This document shows, one piece after another, positions 53,737 to 63,288 of a stretch of DNA of 64,000 nt. The notes under the pieces are model-generated. The model was not told the origin of the DNA. It saw nothing but the letters and a program-made list of their open reading frames with translations, and made no database searches. Positions within the stretch are counted from its first letter, which is position 1, and every line of letters starts with the position of its first letter. The stretch is taken from the NCBI GenBank assembly GCA_001487125.1, contig LN913013.1, forward strand, positions 1,653,110 through 1,717,109. Direction: 5' to 3'. The position numbers were made by a program, and so were the translations under genes. The stretch is from Gabonibacter massiliensis. GTDB lineage: Bacteria > Bacteroidota > Bacteroidia > Bacteroidales > Marinifilaceae.

Positions 53737-54951
53737 ATGAAGATTCTGAATCTATTCATGGGCATTATGATGAATACCATTCTCATTTTCCCACTCCAAG
53801 CACAAATTGGAAAAGAGATGAAAACCTTCCGTAACAAAGAAGGAATAACCGTGACCATGCTGAACCCGTCACTTTACGGATTATATAAAAAGAATAATCT
53901 TTCGCTCTCCGCGGAAGAAGTACTTAAAAAGGTAAAAGAAATCAATGTTCTTCAGATTGACCGCCAACAAATAAAAGCCGACGTCCTCGAGAATATATAC
54001 CATCGGTTAAATCCCCTATTAGAAAACGAGTCAAAATACAACCAAGTGCAAAGTTATCAAGGAGTCACGAGAAATGAACGTATTTTCGTCACGCAAAATG
54101 ACGATACGATTACTTCCCTGGTTCTATGGAATGAGGAAAAAAATAAAACTACGATCATCGAACTGAGGGGAGATATCGAATTGAACAAGATTCATCTATT
54201 GGCAAATGCCCTTCAGGTAAAGGGTATGGACGTTCTCGCCTACATCAATGCACCCGAACAGGAAGAAGAAAACATCCTGGACAGACATCAGGAACTTTTA
54301 AAAAGATTCTTACAAGAAAACCCCTTTCATAATGACTCTACCACGCTAAACGGATTTTTAAAAAATCACCGGGAGCGATTGGGTAGCATGGACGAAATGT
54401 TTGCACGAATGCAAGAAATGATGGAAAACATGGGGAATTCATTTGAATATCGACAAGGAACGACTTCAGACAACGGCTTCGAAGAGTTTATGTCCAACGG
54501 CTTAGAGGTCATCCAAGAAAACGGAAAAACCAAGATTAAAGTCAATGCTCAAAATTCGAAGATCATCTATTTAATCGACGGAAAAGAATTTTCTGCCGAC
54601 AGTATAGGTAATCGTATTCCGGATGAAATCGCCACCGTTAATATGGTTCGTTCTCCCGAAGATCCCAAAACGTCCTATGTCGTGATCAATACCAAACAAA
54701 AAGCCGGCAGATTCATCAGTTACGCCGACGGTATTTTAAAATTCAATCACGAGCATCAGGATTATACCTTTAACATAGATAAACTGGACGAGCCGATTTT
54801 AATCATTAATAACCGATTAACCAGAAATTTGGATATCGATCCGGCAGATATTATCCAAATCCGTCCTATAACCGAAATCGAGAGTAAAATATTGGGATAT
54901 CCGTCTGCCCAGGTCATTATCATTGTCGATAAAATGATATTCGGTTTCTAA
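53737..54951 (+). CDS. DUF4252-like exported protein with C-terminal plug-like repeats
   Basis: A 404-residue exported protein, signal peptide ending FPLQAQ. Residues ~25-175 resemble DUF4252 (EVLKKVKEINVLQID..., TSLVLWNEEKNKTTIIELRGDI). The middle (200-245) is charged and methionine-rich. The C-terminal part holds two similar strand-turn units, IYLIDGKEFSADSIGN...PDEIATVNMVRSPEDPK and ILIINNRLTRNLDIDPADIIQIRPI, reminiscent of TonB-plug-type motifs. The function is unknown. It lies about 100 bp before the RND efflux operon, with a weak hairpin in between, so co-regulation is possible. The 256-bp upstream gap shows no clear consensus promoter. Confidence 0.75.
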   Translation: MKILNLFMGIMMNTILIFPLQAQIGKEMKTFRNKEGITVTMLNPSLYGLYKKNNLSLSAEEVLKKVKEINVLQIDRQQIKADVLENIYHRLNPLLENESKYNQVQSYQGVTRNERIFVTQNDDTITSLVLWNEEKNKTTIIELRGDIELNKIHLLANALQVKGMDVLAYINAPEQEEENILDRHQELLKRFLQENPFHNDSTTLNGFLKNHRERLGSMDEMFARMQEMMENMGNSFEYRQGTTSDNGFEEFMSNGLEVIQENGKTKIKVNAQNSKIIYLIDGKEFSADSIGNRIPDEIATVNMVRSPEDPKTSYVVINTKQKAGRFISYADGILKFNHEHQDYTFNIDKLDEPILIINNRLTRNLDIDPADIIQIRPITEIESKILGYPSAQVIIIVDKMIFGF

Positions 54952-54984
54952 CTTTTCCAATAAAAAACCGTATAGCTGCAAAAG

Positions 54985-55015
54985 AGAAAGTCGTCTTTCA
55001 TCTGGACGACTTTCT
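54985..55015 (+). terminator. Hairpin between the DUF4252-like gene and the efflux operon
   Basis: An 11-bp perfect stem AGAAAGTCGTC/GACGACTTTCT with a 9-nt loop. There is no long U-tract, so it may be a leaky terminator or an mRNA processing structure. Confidence 0.5.
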
Positions 55016-55047
55016 GTGAATTGTATTAAACGATCAACAATACGTTT

Positions 55048-56460
55048 ATGAGACAAGCAGCAATACCCATGAAGCCAGGAGTTTTTCTTCTGATTATTAC
55101 CTTTATGATTCTTCACCCGAGCTTTGGCCAAAACAAAATGATCCGGTCAAAGCAAGAAAATGAGAATTCTAATCTGCAACAACCCCTTCCCTCACAAGAC
55201 GAGTGGTGGAAATTATTCAAGGATCCGATTCTTGACTCGCTAATCATTAAAGCTGTAAATAGAAACTATGATGTACGGATTGCAATCCGTAAAATCGAAA
55301 TGGCAAAATCGAAATTAAGAGTAGACCGTAGTCCGTACTACCCCTCTATCGATCTTACCGTAAATTATGCTCCTGAAAAAAGCAGTCTGAGCGCAGACAA
55401 AAAAAACATAATCGAACGGAACGGAACAGCAACACTAAATTTAAATTGGGAATTGGATATATTCGGAAGAATTCGTAAAGAGAGCTCTTCCCAAAAAGAG
55501 TTCTATCTGGCAGCCCAAGAAGATTACCGGGGAGTTATGGTTTCCATGGCAGCCCAATTATCAACGGCCTACATCAATTTACGCACGGCACAAAAACAAC
55601 TTCAGGTAACACAAGAAAACTTGGAATCACAAAAAAAGGTCATGGAATTGACCGTCTCTAAATTTGACGTGGGATTAGTATCACAATTAGATGTCGCACA
55701 ATCCAAAAGCCTGTATCTACAAACAAAAGCCAGTATTCCCGGAATAGAATCTTCCATAAACGAAGAAATTAATCTAATCAGTGTTTTAATCGGGGAACAC
55801 TCGGACCTCCTGCGGGAGAAATTACTAAAAGCCGAACCGATCCCGACCAATCCGAGAAAAGCAGCTCTCGGAATTCCGGCAAATCTTATCCGGCAACGTC
55901 CGGACGTTCGTTCCGCAGAACGAACCATTGACGGTTTAGCTGCCGCGGTCGGAGCCAGTCGCGCCGACTGGTGGCCAAAATTCCTACTTACCGGATTTTT
56001 CGGGTATTCATCGGAACAGTTTGAAAACTTCACAGACCGCGACAACATGATATGGCAAATCGCTCCCACGATGAAGTGGACCATTTTTAGCGGTCGTAAT
56101 CTCGTCGAATCGGAAAAAACAGCTCAATTACAACTGGAAGAAGAAATTAACAATTATAATCAAACCCTATTGACCGCCATTCAAGAAGTGGACAATGCCA
56201 TGGTCACCTATAACAAGTCATTGCAACAAATTTCGGCTATGAAAGAGGCTTTCCAGCAATCCAAACTCACGTTAGAATTGGCCATAAACCTGTATAAAAG
56301 CGGATTGACGAACTACCAGAATGTCCTCAGCTCGCAAGTAAGTTTGTTAAACTACGAGAACTCTCTGATTCAAGCCCAAAGCATATCGCTTCGGTACCTT
56401 ATCCAATTATATCAGGCATTAGGAGGCGGATGGCCGATCGGAGACCGTCTCGAGAAATAA
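55048..56460 (+). CDS. TolC-like outer-membrane factor of an RND efflux system
   Basis: A 470-residue outer-membrane channel of the NodT/OprM class with a cleavable signal peptide (ending HPSFGQ) and no lipobox cysteine. It has the two OEP repeats of long coiled helices and strands: DEWWKLFKDPILDSLIIKAVNRNYDVRIA, AAQLSTAYINLRTAQKQLQ, then RQRPDVRSAERTIDGLAAAVGASRADWWPK at the second repeat. Here the channel gene comes first and the adaptor and pump follow, spaced 27 and 44 bp. Together they make a complete tripartite exporter. Confidence 0.93.
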   Translation: MRQAAIPMKPGVFLLIITFMILHPSFGQNKMIRSKQENENSNLQQPLPSQDEWWKLFKDPILDSLIIKAVNRNYDVRIAIRKIEMAKSKLRVDRSPYYPSIDLTVNYAPEKSSLSADKKNIIERNGTATLNLNWELDIFGRIRKESSSQKEFYLAAQEDYRGVMVSMAAQLSTAYINLRTAQKQLQVTQENLESQKKVMELTVSKFDVGLVSQLDVAQSKSLYLQTKASIPGIESSINEEINLISVLIGEHSDLLREKLLKAEPIPTNPRKAALGIPANLIRQRPDVRSAERTIDGLAAAVGASRADWWPKFLLTGFFGYSSEQFENFTDRDNMIWQIAPTMKWTIFSGRNLVESEKTAQLQLEEEINNYNQTLLTAIQEVDNAMVTYNKSLQQISAMKEAFQQSKLTLELAINLYKSGLTNYQNVLSSQVSLLNYENSLIQAQSISLRYLIQLYQALGGGWPIGDRLEK

Positions 56461-56487
56461 AGAAATAATCCATAAAAACAACATACA

Positions 56488-57600
56488 ATGAAACGACTGA
56501 CTCATCTTCTTGGAATATCATTTATAACGATAAGCATCATCGCGGGAGGTTGCGGAAAACGCAAAACACAAGAGGCTCCACCCGCTCCCTCTATCGAAGT
56601 AAGTAATCCCACGCAACGGACAGTCGTATACACGTTTGAATACCCCGGCTATCTGGAGGCAGAACAAACGGTAGATTTAGTTGCCCGAGTTCCCGGTTTT
56701 TTAGAAGAGATCCATTTCAAACCGGGTCAACGCGTGCATGAAGGACAACTACTCTTCGTCATCGAACCCCAACCTTATAAAGATAAGGTACGCCAAGCAG
56801 AAGCCACCCTGGAGAGCACTAAATCTCAATTAGCTTATAGCAAAGCTTCCTACCTAAAGATGAAGGATGCCGTAAAAACAAATGCCGTCAGCGAAATTGA
56901 TTATTTACAAGCAGAAGCCAATTACGGGGAAGCCATGGCCACTTACGAAGAAGCCCACAGTCAATTAGATTTAGCCCATATCAACCTGAACTACTGTTAC
57001 ATAAAAGCACCCTTCTCGGGCAGAATATCCCGGAATCTTATAGATCAAGCCAATCTCGTCGGCACGGAAACGACTACGTTAGCCACCATTTACAAGGACA
57101 GCAGGATGTTTCTCTATTTCAATATGGCCTACCAAGATTACGTAAAAATGTCGCAAACGGCCCCGAACCAAGCGCCAAAACAGATTACCATCCAAGATGT
57201 AAATACTCCTGAAAAAACATGGGTGGGAACATTAGACTATACCGCTCCCAATATAGATTTAACGACAGGAAGCCTTACCCTCAGAGCCACCATTCTAAAT
57301 CCTAACGGAGAGCTTCTTAGCGGACAATACGTGAAAGTGATCATCCCATATAAAACGGTTACCAAAGCTATCCTTATTCCGGAAGGTTCTATCGGAACCA
57401 ACCAAAGCGGAAGATTCGTTTATATTGTCAATCCCGACAATACGGTAGAATTCAGACACGTGGATGTGGGAGTACTCACTCCGGACGGAATGCGGGAAAT
57501 CACACAGGGAGTCGAAATGGGAGAACGATATGTAGTGGAAGCTCTCGTAAACGTTCGTCCCGGAATGAAAGTAACCCCTGTACTCTCCGTACCCAAGTAA
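56488..57600 (+). CDS. RND efflux periplasmic adaptor (membrane-fusion protein)
   Basis: A 370-residue AcrA/MexA-type adaptor, predicted lipoprotein (IIAGGC, Cys22). It has biotinyl-lipoyl-like half motifs (DLVARVPGFLEEIHFKPGQRVHEGQLLFVIEP) and the partner FSGRISRNLIDQANLVG, with a helical hairpin between. Beta-barrel and membrane-proximal domains follow. It links the inner-membrane pump encoded next to the channel encoded before it. Confidence 0.94.
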   Translation: MKRLTHLLGISFITISIIAGGCGKRKTQEAPPAPSIEVSNPTQRTVVYTFEYPGYLEAEQTVDLVARVPGFLEEIHFKPGQRVHEGQLLFVIEPQPYKDKVRQAEATLESTKSQLAYSKASYLKMKDAVKTNAVSEIDYLQAEANYGEAMATYEEAHSQLDLAHINLNYCYIKAPFSGRISRNLIDQANLVGTETTTLATIYKDSRMFLYFNMAYQDYVKMSQTAPNQAPKQITIQDVNTPEKTWVGTLDYTAPNIDLTTGSLTLRATILNPNGELLSGQYVKVIIPYKTVTKAILIPEGSIGTNQSGRFVYIVNPDNTVEFRHVDVGVLTPDGMREITQGVEMGERYVVEALVNVRPGMKVTPVLSVPK

Positions 57601-57644
57601 CGGGCGCTGTCAATGATCCATTTTAATTTAAATCTTCAAATTCT

Positions 57645-60600
57645 ATGATGTCAACATTTTTCATTAATAGACCCATCTTCGCCACCGTACTATCCATATT
57701 GATCGTCGTGGCCGGATTGGTTACCCTCCGCAGTCTACCCGTGGAACAATACCCCACTATTACTCCCCCGACCGTAGTTGTAGAGGCGAGTTATCCGGGA
57801 GCAAACGCGACAACCATTTCTCAAATGGTAGCCACCCCCATCGAACAACAAATCAACGGAGTCGAGGGAATGCTTTATATGTCATCTACTTCTTCAAGTG
57901 CGGGGGTTTATAAATTAACCATCACATTCGAAGTTGGAACGGATCTTGATATGGCAACCGTATTGGTACAAAACAGGGTAAATATGGCTCTTAGTACCTT
58001 ACCTCAAGAAGTGACCCAAATCGGAGTCACGACGACAAAAGAATCGACAAACGTGGTTATGTTTCTTTCCATTACTTCCGACAATCCGAATTACAACGCA
58101 CTTTATCTCTCCAATTACGCGGAACTGAATTTAGTAAACGAATTGGGACGCGTCAAAGGAGTCGGAAACGTAGGACTATTCGGAGCCGGGAATTACAGCA
58201 TGCGTATTTGGTTAAGCCCCGATTTGCTCACGATTCGGGGAGTTTCGCCGGAAGAAGTTATTGCCGCTATTAAAAGTCAGAACATACAAGTAGCAGCAGG
58301 ATCGGTCGGCTCCATGCCATTAAATCAAAAAGTAGCATTCAAATATACTCTTGAAACCCAAGGCTTATTACTGAACGAAGAGGAGTTCGGAAACATCATC
58401 ATAAAAGCCTTACCCGGAGGAAAATATTTACGAATAAAAGATGTAGCGACCATCGAATTAGGCAATGAAAGCTACAATGTAGAAGCCACTTTAAAGGGAC
58501 AAAACGTAGCCGCTATAGCCATCTACCAACTCCCGGGGGCAAATGCTCTCGACGTAGCAGAACGGGTAAAAGCCCAGATGGAAAAACTGGGTTCCTATTT
58601 TCCGGAAGGTGTTCATTACAATATCACCTTAGATACGACCGAATTTATTAAAGCATCTATTAAAGAGATATACAAAACCTTAGGTTCTGCATTTATACTG
58701 GTACTTATTGTCATTCTGCTATTCCTGCAAAACTGGAGGGCCATGTTAATACCTCTTATTACTATCCCGGTATCTCTGATCGGTACTTTTACTTTCATGG
58801 GGCTATTAGGCTTTTCTATTAATACCCTAACCCTCTTCGGTCTTGTTTTAGCTATCGGCTTAGTCGTAGATGATGCCATCGTAATCGTAGAAAACAGTTA
58901 CCGATTGATTGAAACCGGGAAATACGACAACATGAAAGAGGCCGTGAAACAGGCTATGAAAGAAGTATCCGGAGCCATCGTCGGTATCGTTTTGGTTCTG
59001 TTGGCCGTATTCATCCCGACGGCATTCATTGGAGGAATTACGGGATCGCTCTATAAACAATTTGCCTTGACGATTGCCGTAGCCACGGTAATCAGCGGAT
59101 TCAACGCTTTAACTTTAAGTCCGGCTCTGTGTGCTCTTTTTCTTAAACCCAAACAACCGTCCAAGTTCTTTTTATTTAAAGGTTTCAACCGTTTCTTCGA
59201 AAAAACCACGAACGGCTATTTATGGGTAGTAAAAGGCTTTATGCGAAAATCCGTATTGACTTTTATCGTTTTTATCCTCCTCTCCGTCATCGCTTTTGTT
59301 CAATTCTCGAGAGAACCCCAGACCTTTATTCCCAATGAGGATCAAGGGTACTTTATCATCTCCATGCAATTGATGGACGGAGCCTCCTACTTCCAAACGG
59401 CTAAAGCAGTTGAGAAAGCCAGCAAAATATTAGATGAACTGGATGGAGTAGAGACCTATATTACCATCAACGGTTTTTCCATCATGGACAATGCCGAAAG
59501 TTCCAATGCCGCATCTATTTTCGTGATGCTAAAAAATTGGGACGAACGCAAAAATAAAAGCCTTAGTGTCGGATCTATCGTTAATCGTTTCAACGAAATG
59601 GCCTATTTACAAATTAAGGAAGCCGAGGCTTACGCCGTTTCTCCTCCACCCATTCCCGGATTGGGTGAAAGCAGCGGTTTCCAAGTCATGATAGAAGATA
59701 TCAACAGTTACGGTCCCCAAATGTTACAACAAGCGACAGACGCTTTGGTACAGGCAGGGAACGCCCATCCCGGATTATCTTCCCTGCGTTCCACGTTCAG
59801 CGCCAACGTACCCCAATATTTTCTAAATATAGACCGGGATAAGGCCGAACTCATGCAAATCCCCATCGGAAACATATTCAACGCCTTATCCAGTTACTTA
59901 GGCTCCGTTTACGTGAACAATTTCGTTAAATACGGACGTACTTACCAGGTCAAACTGGAAGGGGCTCCCGACAGTCGTCGATTAATCCACGATGTTCTTT
60001 ATTTAAACGTACAAAATGCCGAGGGTAATATGGTTCCCCTTTCGGCATTTACAACCGTAAAACAACAACTCGGAGCCGAATTACTACCCAAATACAATAC
60101 TTACGTGGCAGCCATGATTTCCGGAGAAGCCGCCCCCGGTTACAGTTCCGGCCAAGCCCTAAACATCATGGCACAACTTATGCAGGAAAAATTAGGTACT
60201 TCATTCGGCCATGAATGGACAGCCTTGGCGTATCAGGAAGAGAATGCCGGATCTACCACCTCTCTTATTTTCGCCTTAGCCATTATCGTTGTTTTTCTGA
60301 TTTTGGCCGCTCAATACGAGAGCTGGACCACCCCGTTCGCGGTAATCATGGGACTCCCCATTGCTCTTTTAGGCGTCGTGATCGGCGTTATGATCATGAA
60401 TTTGCCTATCAGTGTATATACGCAAATCGGCATTATCCTGCTAATCGCACTAACGGCTAAAAATGCCATACTGATTGTCGAGTTTGCCCGGGATTACCAT
60501 AACGAGGGAAAATCAATCTACGAAGCTGCATTGGAAGGAGGAAGAGTTCGTCTACGTCCGATATTAATGACCTCCTTCGCTTTCATTCTCGGTACTTTCC

Positions 60601-60800
60601 CCTTGGTTATCTCCACCGGAGCAGGTGCGGCCAGCCGTATATCCCTCGGCATCGCCGTCTTCGCCGGAATGTTGATGAGCTCGTTAGTAGGTACGCTGTT
60701 TATGCCTAACTTTTATTACATGATGCAATCCCTACAAGAACGCTTGGGTCGAAAAAAGCATAACCTTCCGGAAAAACAAAAGTGCTGTATGCCCAAATAA
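57645..60800 (+). CDS. RND multidrug efflux pump, HAE1 (AcrB-like) family
   Basis: A 1,051-residue proton-driven trimeric pump. The N-terminal [24 protein letters not shown] and the double-aspartate TM4 motif [12 protein letters not shown] (proton relay) are family hallmarks. The TM10 lysine is in [15 protein letters not shown]. Two large periplasmic loops are present. Length and motifs are of the HAE1 (hydrophobe/amphiphile) subgroup rather than the metal-efflux HME subgroup. No dedicated regulator gene is adjacent. Two consecutive ATGs at 57645 and 57648 are possible starts. Confidence 0.96.
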   Translation: MMSTFFINRPIFATVLSILIVVAGLVTLRSLPVEQYPTITPPTVVVEASYPGANATTISQMVATPIEQQINGVEGMLYMSSTSSSAGVYKLTITFEVGTDLDMATVLVQNRVNMALSTLPQEVTQIGVTTTKESTNVVMFLSITSDNPNYNALYLSNYAELNLVNELGRVKGVGNVGLFGAGNYSMRIWLSPDLLTIRGVSPEEVIAAIKSQNIQVAAGSVGSMPLNQKVAFKYTLETQGLLLNEEEFGNIIIKALPGGKYLRIKDVATIELGNESYNVEATLKGQNVAAIAIYQLPGANALDVAERVKAQMEKLGSYFPEGVHYNITLDTTEFIKASIKEIYKTLGSAFILVLIVILLFLQNWRAMLIPLITIPVSLIGTFTFMGLLGFSINTLTLFGLVLAIGLVVDDAIVIVENSYRLIETGKYDNMKEAVKQAMKEVSGAIVGIVLVLLAVFIPTAFIGGITGSLYKQFALTIAVATVISGFNALTLSPALCALFLKPKQPSKFFLFKGFNRFFEKTTNGYLWVVKGFMRKSVLTFIVFILLSVIAFVQFSREPQTFIPNEDQGYFIISMQLMDGASYFQTAKAVEKASKILDELDGVETYITINGFSIMDNAESSNAASIFVMLKNWDERKNKSLSVGSIVNRFNEMAYLQIKEAEAYAVSPPPIPGLGESSGFQVMIEDINSYGPQMLQQATDALVQAGNAHPGLSSLRSTFSANVPQYFLNIDRDKAELMQIPIGNIFNALSSYLGSVYVNNFVKYGRTYQVKLEGAPDSRRLIHDVLYLNVQNAEGNMVPLSAFTTVKQQLGAELLPKYNTYVAAMISGEAAPGYSSGQALNIMAQLMQEKLGTSFGHEWTALAYQEENAGSTTSLIFALAIIVVFLILAAQYESWTTPFAVIMGLPIALLGVVIGVMIMNLPISVYTQIGIILLIALTAKNAILIVEFARDYHNEGKSIYEAALEGGRVRLRPILMTSFAFILGTFPLVISTGAGAASRISLGIAVFAGMLMSSLVGTLFMPNFYYMMQSLQERLGRKKHNLPEKQKCCMPK

Positions 60801-60830
60801 AAAGAGTCGGCAGTAACCTGCCGGCTCTTT
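60801..60830. terminator. Bidirectional terminator (efflux operon / S46 peptidase)
   Basis: A 13-bp stem AAAGAGTCGGCAG (60801-60813) pairs with CTGCCGGCTCTTT (60818-60830) with one G:U pair and loop TAAC. It sits between convergent genes. Confidence 0.88.
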
Positions 60831-60851
60831 ACCCATATAAAAACTTCTCTA

Positions 60852-63023
60852 TTAATATACGATTGTCATCTCGTCGATCAAATTTTTAGCTTTAGCCATT
60901 TTATCGATAATAAATAGAACATAACGGGTATCCACATTGATACAACGTTGCAGATTCTCTTCAAAATCGATATCTCCGGACATCGCTTCGGAGTTTCCGT
61001 CAAACGCGGCTCCGATTAATTCTCCGTTAGCATTGATTACCGGAGAACCGGAATTTCCTCCGGTAATATCATTGTTGGTAATAAAACAAGCCACGACATT
61101 ATCCGTTCCGTAAGGAGCGAAATTCTTAGCAGCATACAAATCCTTCAATTGTTGAGGAACTTCGAATTCACCGCCTTTAGGTCCCTCTTTTTCCATCACT
61201 CCCGTCAGAGTCGTGTAATAATCGTAAAATACGGCATCTCTCGGTTTGTAACTACCGACCTTACCATAAGACAAACGGATCGTGGAATTAGCATTCGGCG
61301 CCCATACCTTATCCGGATTCATCTTCATCAACCCGTTTACAAACAAACGATTGCCCTTGGCTATATTTTGATTCATCTCACTCGTCTTGGCACTCATACC
61401 GATATAAAACTCAAAGAAAGACTTCCCGGCTTTATATGCCAAATCTTTCTCCAATTTCTTCATGTCCGGTTTTTCCAAAAACGCCGTAAAGGACTCTTCA
61501 CTCGCGTAAATCGATTTATCGAACATATCCTGAGCGAATTTTTCATAGTTGCCTTTATACTTTTTATTTATAAATTGAATAATCTCCGGATACATCTCTT
61601 CTCCCACCGACTCGCTGTAAATCTTAAATAAAGTAGATACTAAATTTTTATCTATCTCAGCATTAAAATCTTTGTAAAAATCCTTCGCGTATTTCTTCAA
61701 AACTTCCCTTATCTTCTCTTTTTTATCATCGGAAAGCGTATCTTTTTTAGATAACTTCTCGAGCAAATTACTCGTACGGAAAGCAAACATATGAAGTTCC
61801 GGTCCTCCCAATGCTTCTTGCAAATAGGCCATAGCTACAGAGTAATCAGCCATATCCTCGTAACCCTTCTTAATCAGGTTCAAAGCGTTTCCGTATTTAG
61901 CTTTACGTGCAGGATCCGCATTAACCCAAGCAGTAAATTCGTTTTCAATCTCAAGCTTATTGGCCATCGTGTTCAACTTCTTCAATGCTATATTCTGCTC
62001 ATGGGAATACTTCCAATAATTAGCACAACTGGCATACTTAGAAGCATATTGAATACGGGTTTTCGGGGAAGCATCCATTCCTTCTTTCATAACCCGAAGT
62101 TTCTCCGTACGCACCTTGTAACGAATATCATTGGTAACATCCATGGTCTCTTTTAATCCGAACGAGGTTAAAAAACGATCCGTGGAACCGGGGAATCCCA
62201 TAGTCATAGCGAAATCTCCATCCTGAATTCCTTTAGCAGAAACCGGGAAATGATGCTTGGGTTTTAGCGGAATATTCTTTTCCGAGAATGAAGCCGGCTC
62301 TCCGTCGGGACCGGTATAAATACGGAACAAGGAGAAGTCCGCCGTATGGCGAGGCCACATCCAGTTATCAGTATCTCCCCCGAATTTACCCATACTTTGG
62401 GGAGGAGCTCCGACCAAACGAACATCCCTATAAATCTTATATACCAACAAAAAGAATTGATTGCCTTCAAACATATCCTGTACCTGAGCACTTAAATTCG
62501 TACCCTTGGTTACTTTCTCCACGATCAATTTAGATATGCTATCGATCGCCACGGCTCTCTCCGATTCCGTCATATCATCGTTCAACACGGCATTTACCTG
62601 ATCCGTCACGTCTTCCATCCGTTGAAGAATGGAAGCGGTTATTCCCGGATTCGCCAATTCTTCTTCCAAACTATATGCCCAGAAACCATTGGAGAGATAA
62701 TCATGTTCTATTGTAGAATGAGATTGAATCGCACCAAAACCACAATGATGATTTGTCATCACCAACCCCTTCGGAGAAATAATCTCGCCGGAACAGAAAT
62801 GACTAAAAGGACGACCTTCCCGTCCTAATCCCACTACTGCATCTTTTAAACACGCTTGATTTATTGAATAGATATCTTCAGCCGATAGTTTACAACCCAT
62901 GGCTTGCATCGTGTCGATATTCTTGTTCAACAAGGATAACAACCACATGCCTTCATCCGCCCGAGCTATAGACGCTGAAAGCAAAGCAAAAACAACAATA
63001 AAAATTTTTCTCATCTGCTTCAT
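60852..63023 (-). CDS. S46-family dipeptidyl peptidase, DPP7-like
   Basis: A 723-residue exported serine peptidase with a chymotrypsin-like double barrel and a helical domain. The signal peptide ends about SIARA. The catalytic His is in MTNHHCGFG (92-93), the Asp in the WPRHTADFSLFRIY region and Ser658 in GGNSGSPV. The residue 18 after the serine is Gly (AFDGN). In the Porphyromonas enzymes this position is Gly in DPP7 (hydrophobic P1) and Arg in DPP11 (acidic P1), so DPP7-type specificity is inferred. It cuts dipeptides in the periplasm for uptake by asaccharolytic or peptide-using Bacteroidetes. The start is 63023 or 63014. Confidence 0.94.
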   Translation of the reverse strand: MKQMRKIFIVVFALLSASIARADEGMWLLSLLNKNIDTMQAMGCKLSAEDIYSINQACLKDAVVGLGREGRPFSHFCSGEIISPKGLVMTNHHCGFGAIQSHSTIEHDYLSNGFWAYSLEEELANPGITASILQRMEDVTDQVNAVLNDDMTESERAVAIDSISKLIVEKVTKGTNLSAQVQDMFEGNQFFLLVYKIYRDVRLVGAPPQSMGKFGGDTDNWMWPRHTADFSLFRIYTGPDGEPASFSEKNIPLKPKHHFPVSAKGIQDGDFAMTMGFPGSTDRFLTSFGLKETMDVTNDIRYKVRTEKLRVMKEGMDASPKTRIQYASKYASCANYWKYSHEQNIALKKLNTMANKLEIENEFTAWVNADPARKAKYGNALNLIKKGYEDMADYSVAMAYLQEALGGPELHMFAFRTSNLLEKLSKKDTLSDDKKEKIREVLKKYAKDFYKDFNAEIDKNLVSTLFKIYSESVGEEMYPEIIQFINKKYKGNYEKFAQDMFDKSIYASEESFTAFLEKPDMKKLEKDLAYKAGKSFFEFYIGMSAKTSEMNQNIAKGNRLFVNGLMKMNPDKVWAPNANSTIRLSYGKVGSYKPRDAVFYDYYTTLTGVMEKEGPKGGEFEVPQQLKDLYAAKNFAPYGTDNVVACFITNNDITGGNSGSPVINANGELIGAAFDGNSEAMSGDIDFEENLQRCINVDTRYVLFIIDKMAKAKNLIDEMTIVY

Positions 63024-63261
63024 TTAAACATTCATTTTATATAATCCAATTTTAAATTTACACATACACGAATCCCGATTAATCACACTTTCAGGCAAAC
63101 GTCGGCAAATATACAATAAAATCAATTAGAGCCAGCATATTCACTTTTATTTAACTTGTTATTAAAAACGAACGGACAGAAACGACACCCGTCAAAAGCA
63201 GATTTTTTTATCCGGAAACCAGAAAAATAAAACGTGATTTCAAAAGAAATCGTTTTCTTTC

Positions 63262-63269
63262 TATCTTTG
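63262..63269 (+). promoter_or_regulatory. Possible -7 promoter element of rlmN
   Basis: TATCTTTG, a perfect TAnnTTTG box, lies 20 bp before the rlmN ATG at 63289. No clear TTTG element was seen at the right distance. Confidence 0.5.
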
Positions 63270-63288
63270 CCTTCGTAGAAAAGAGATT

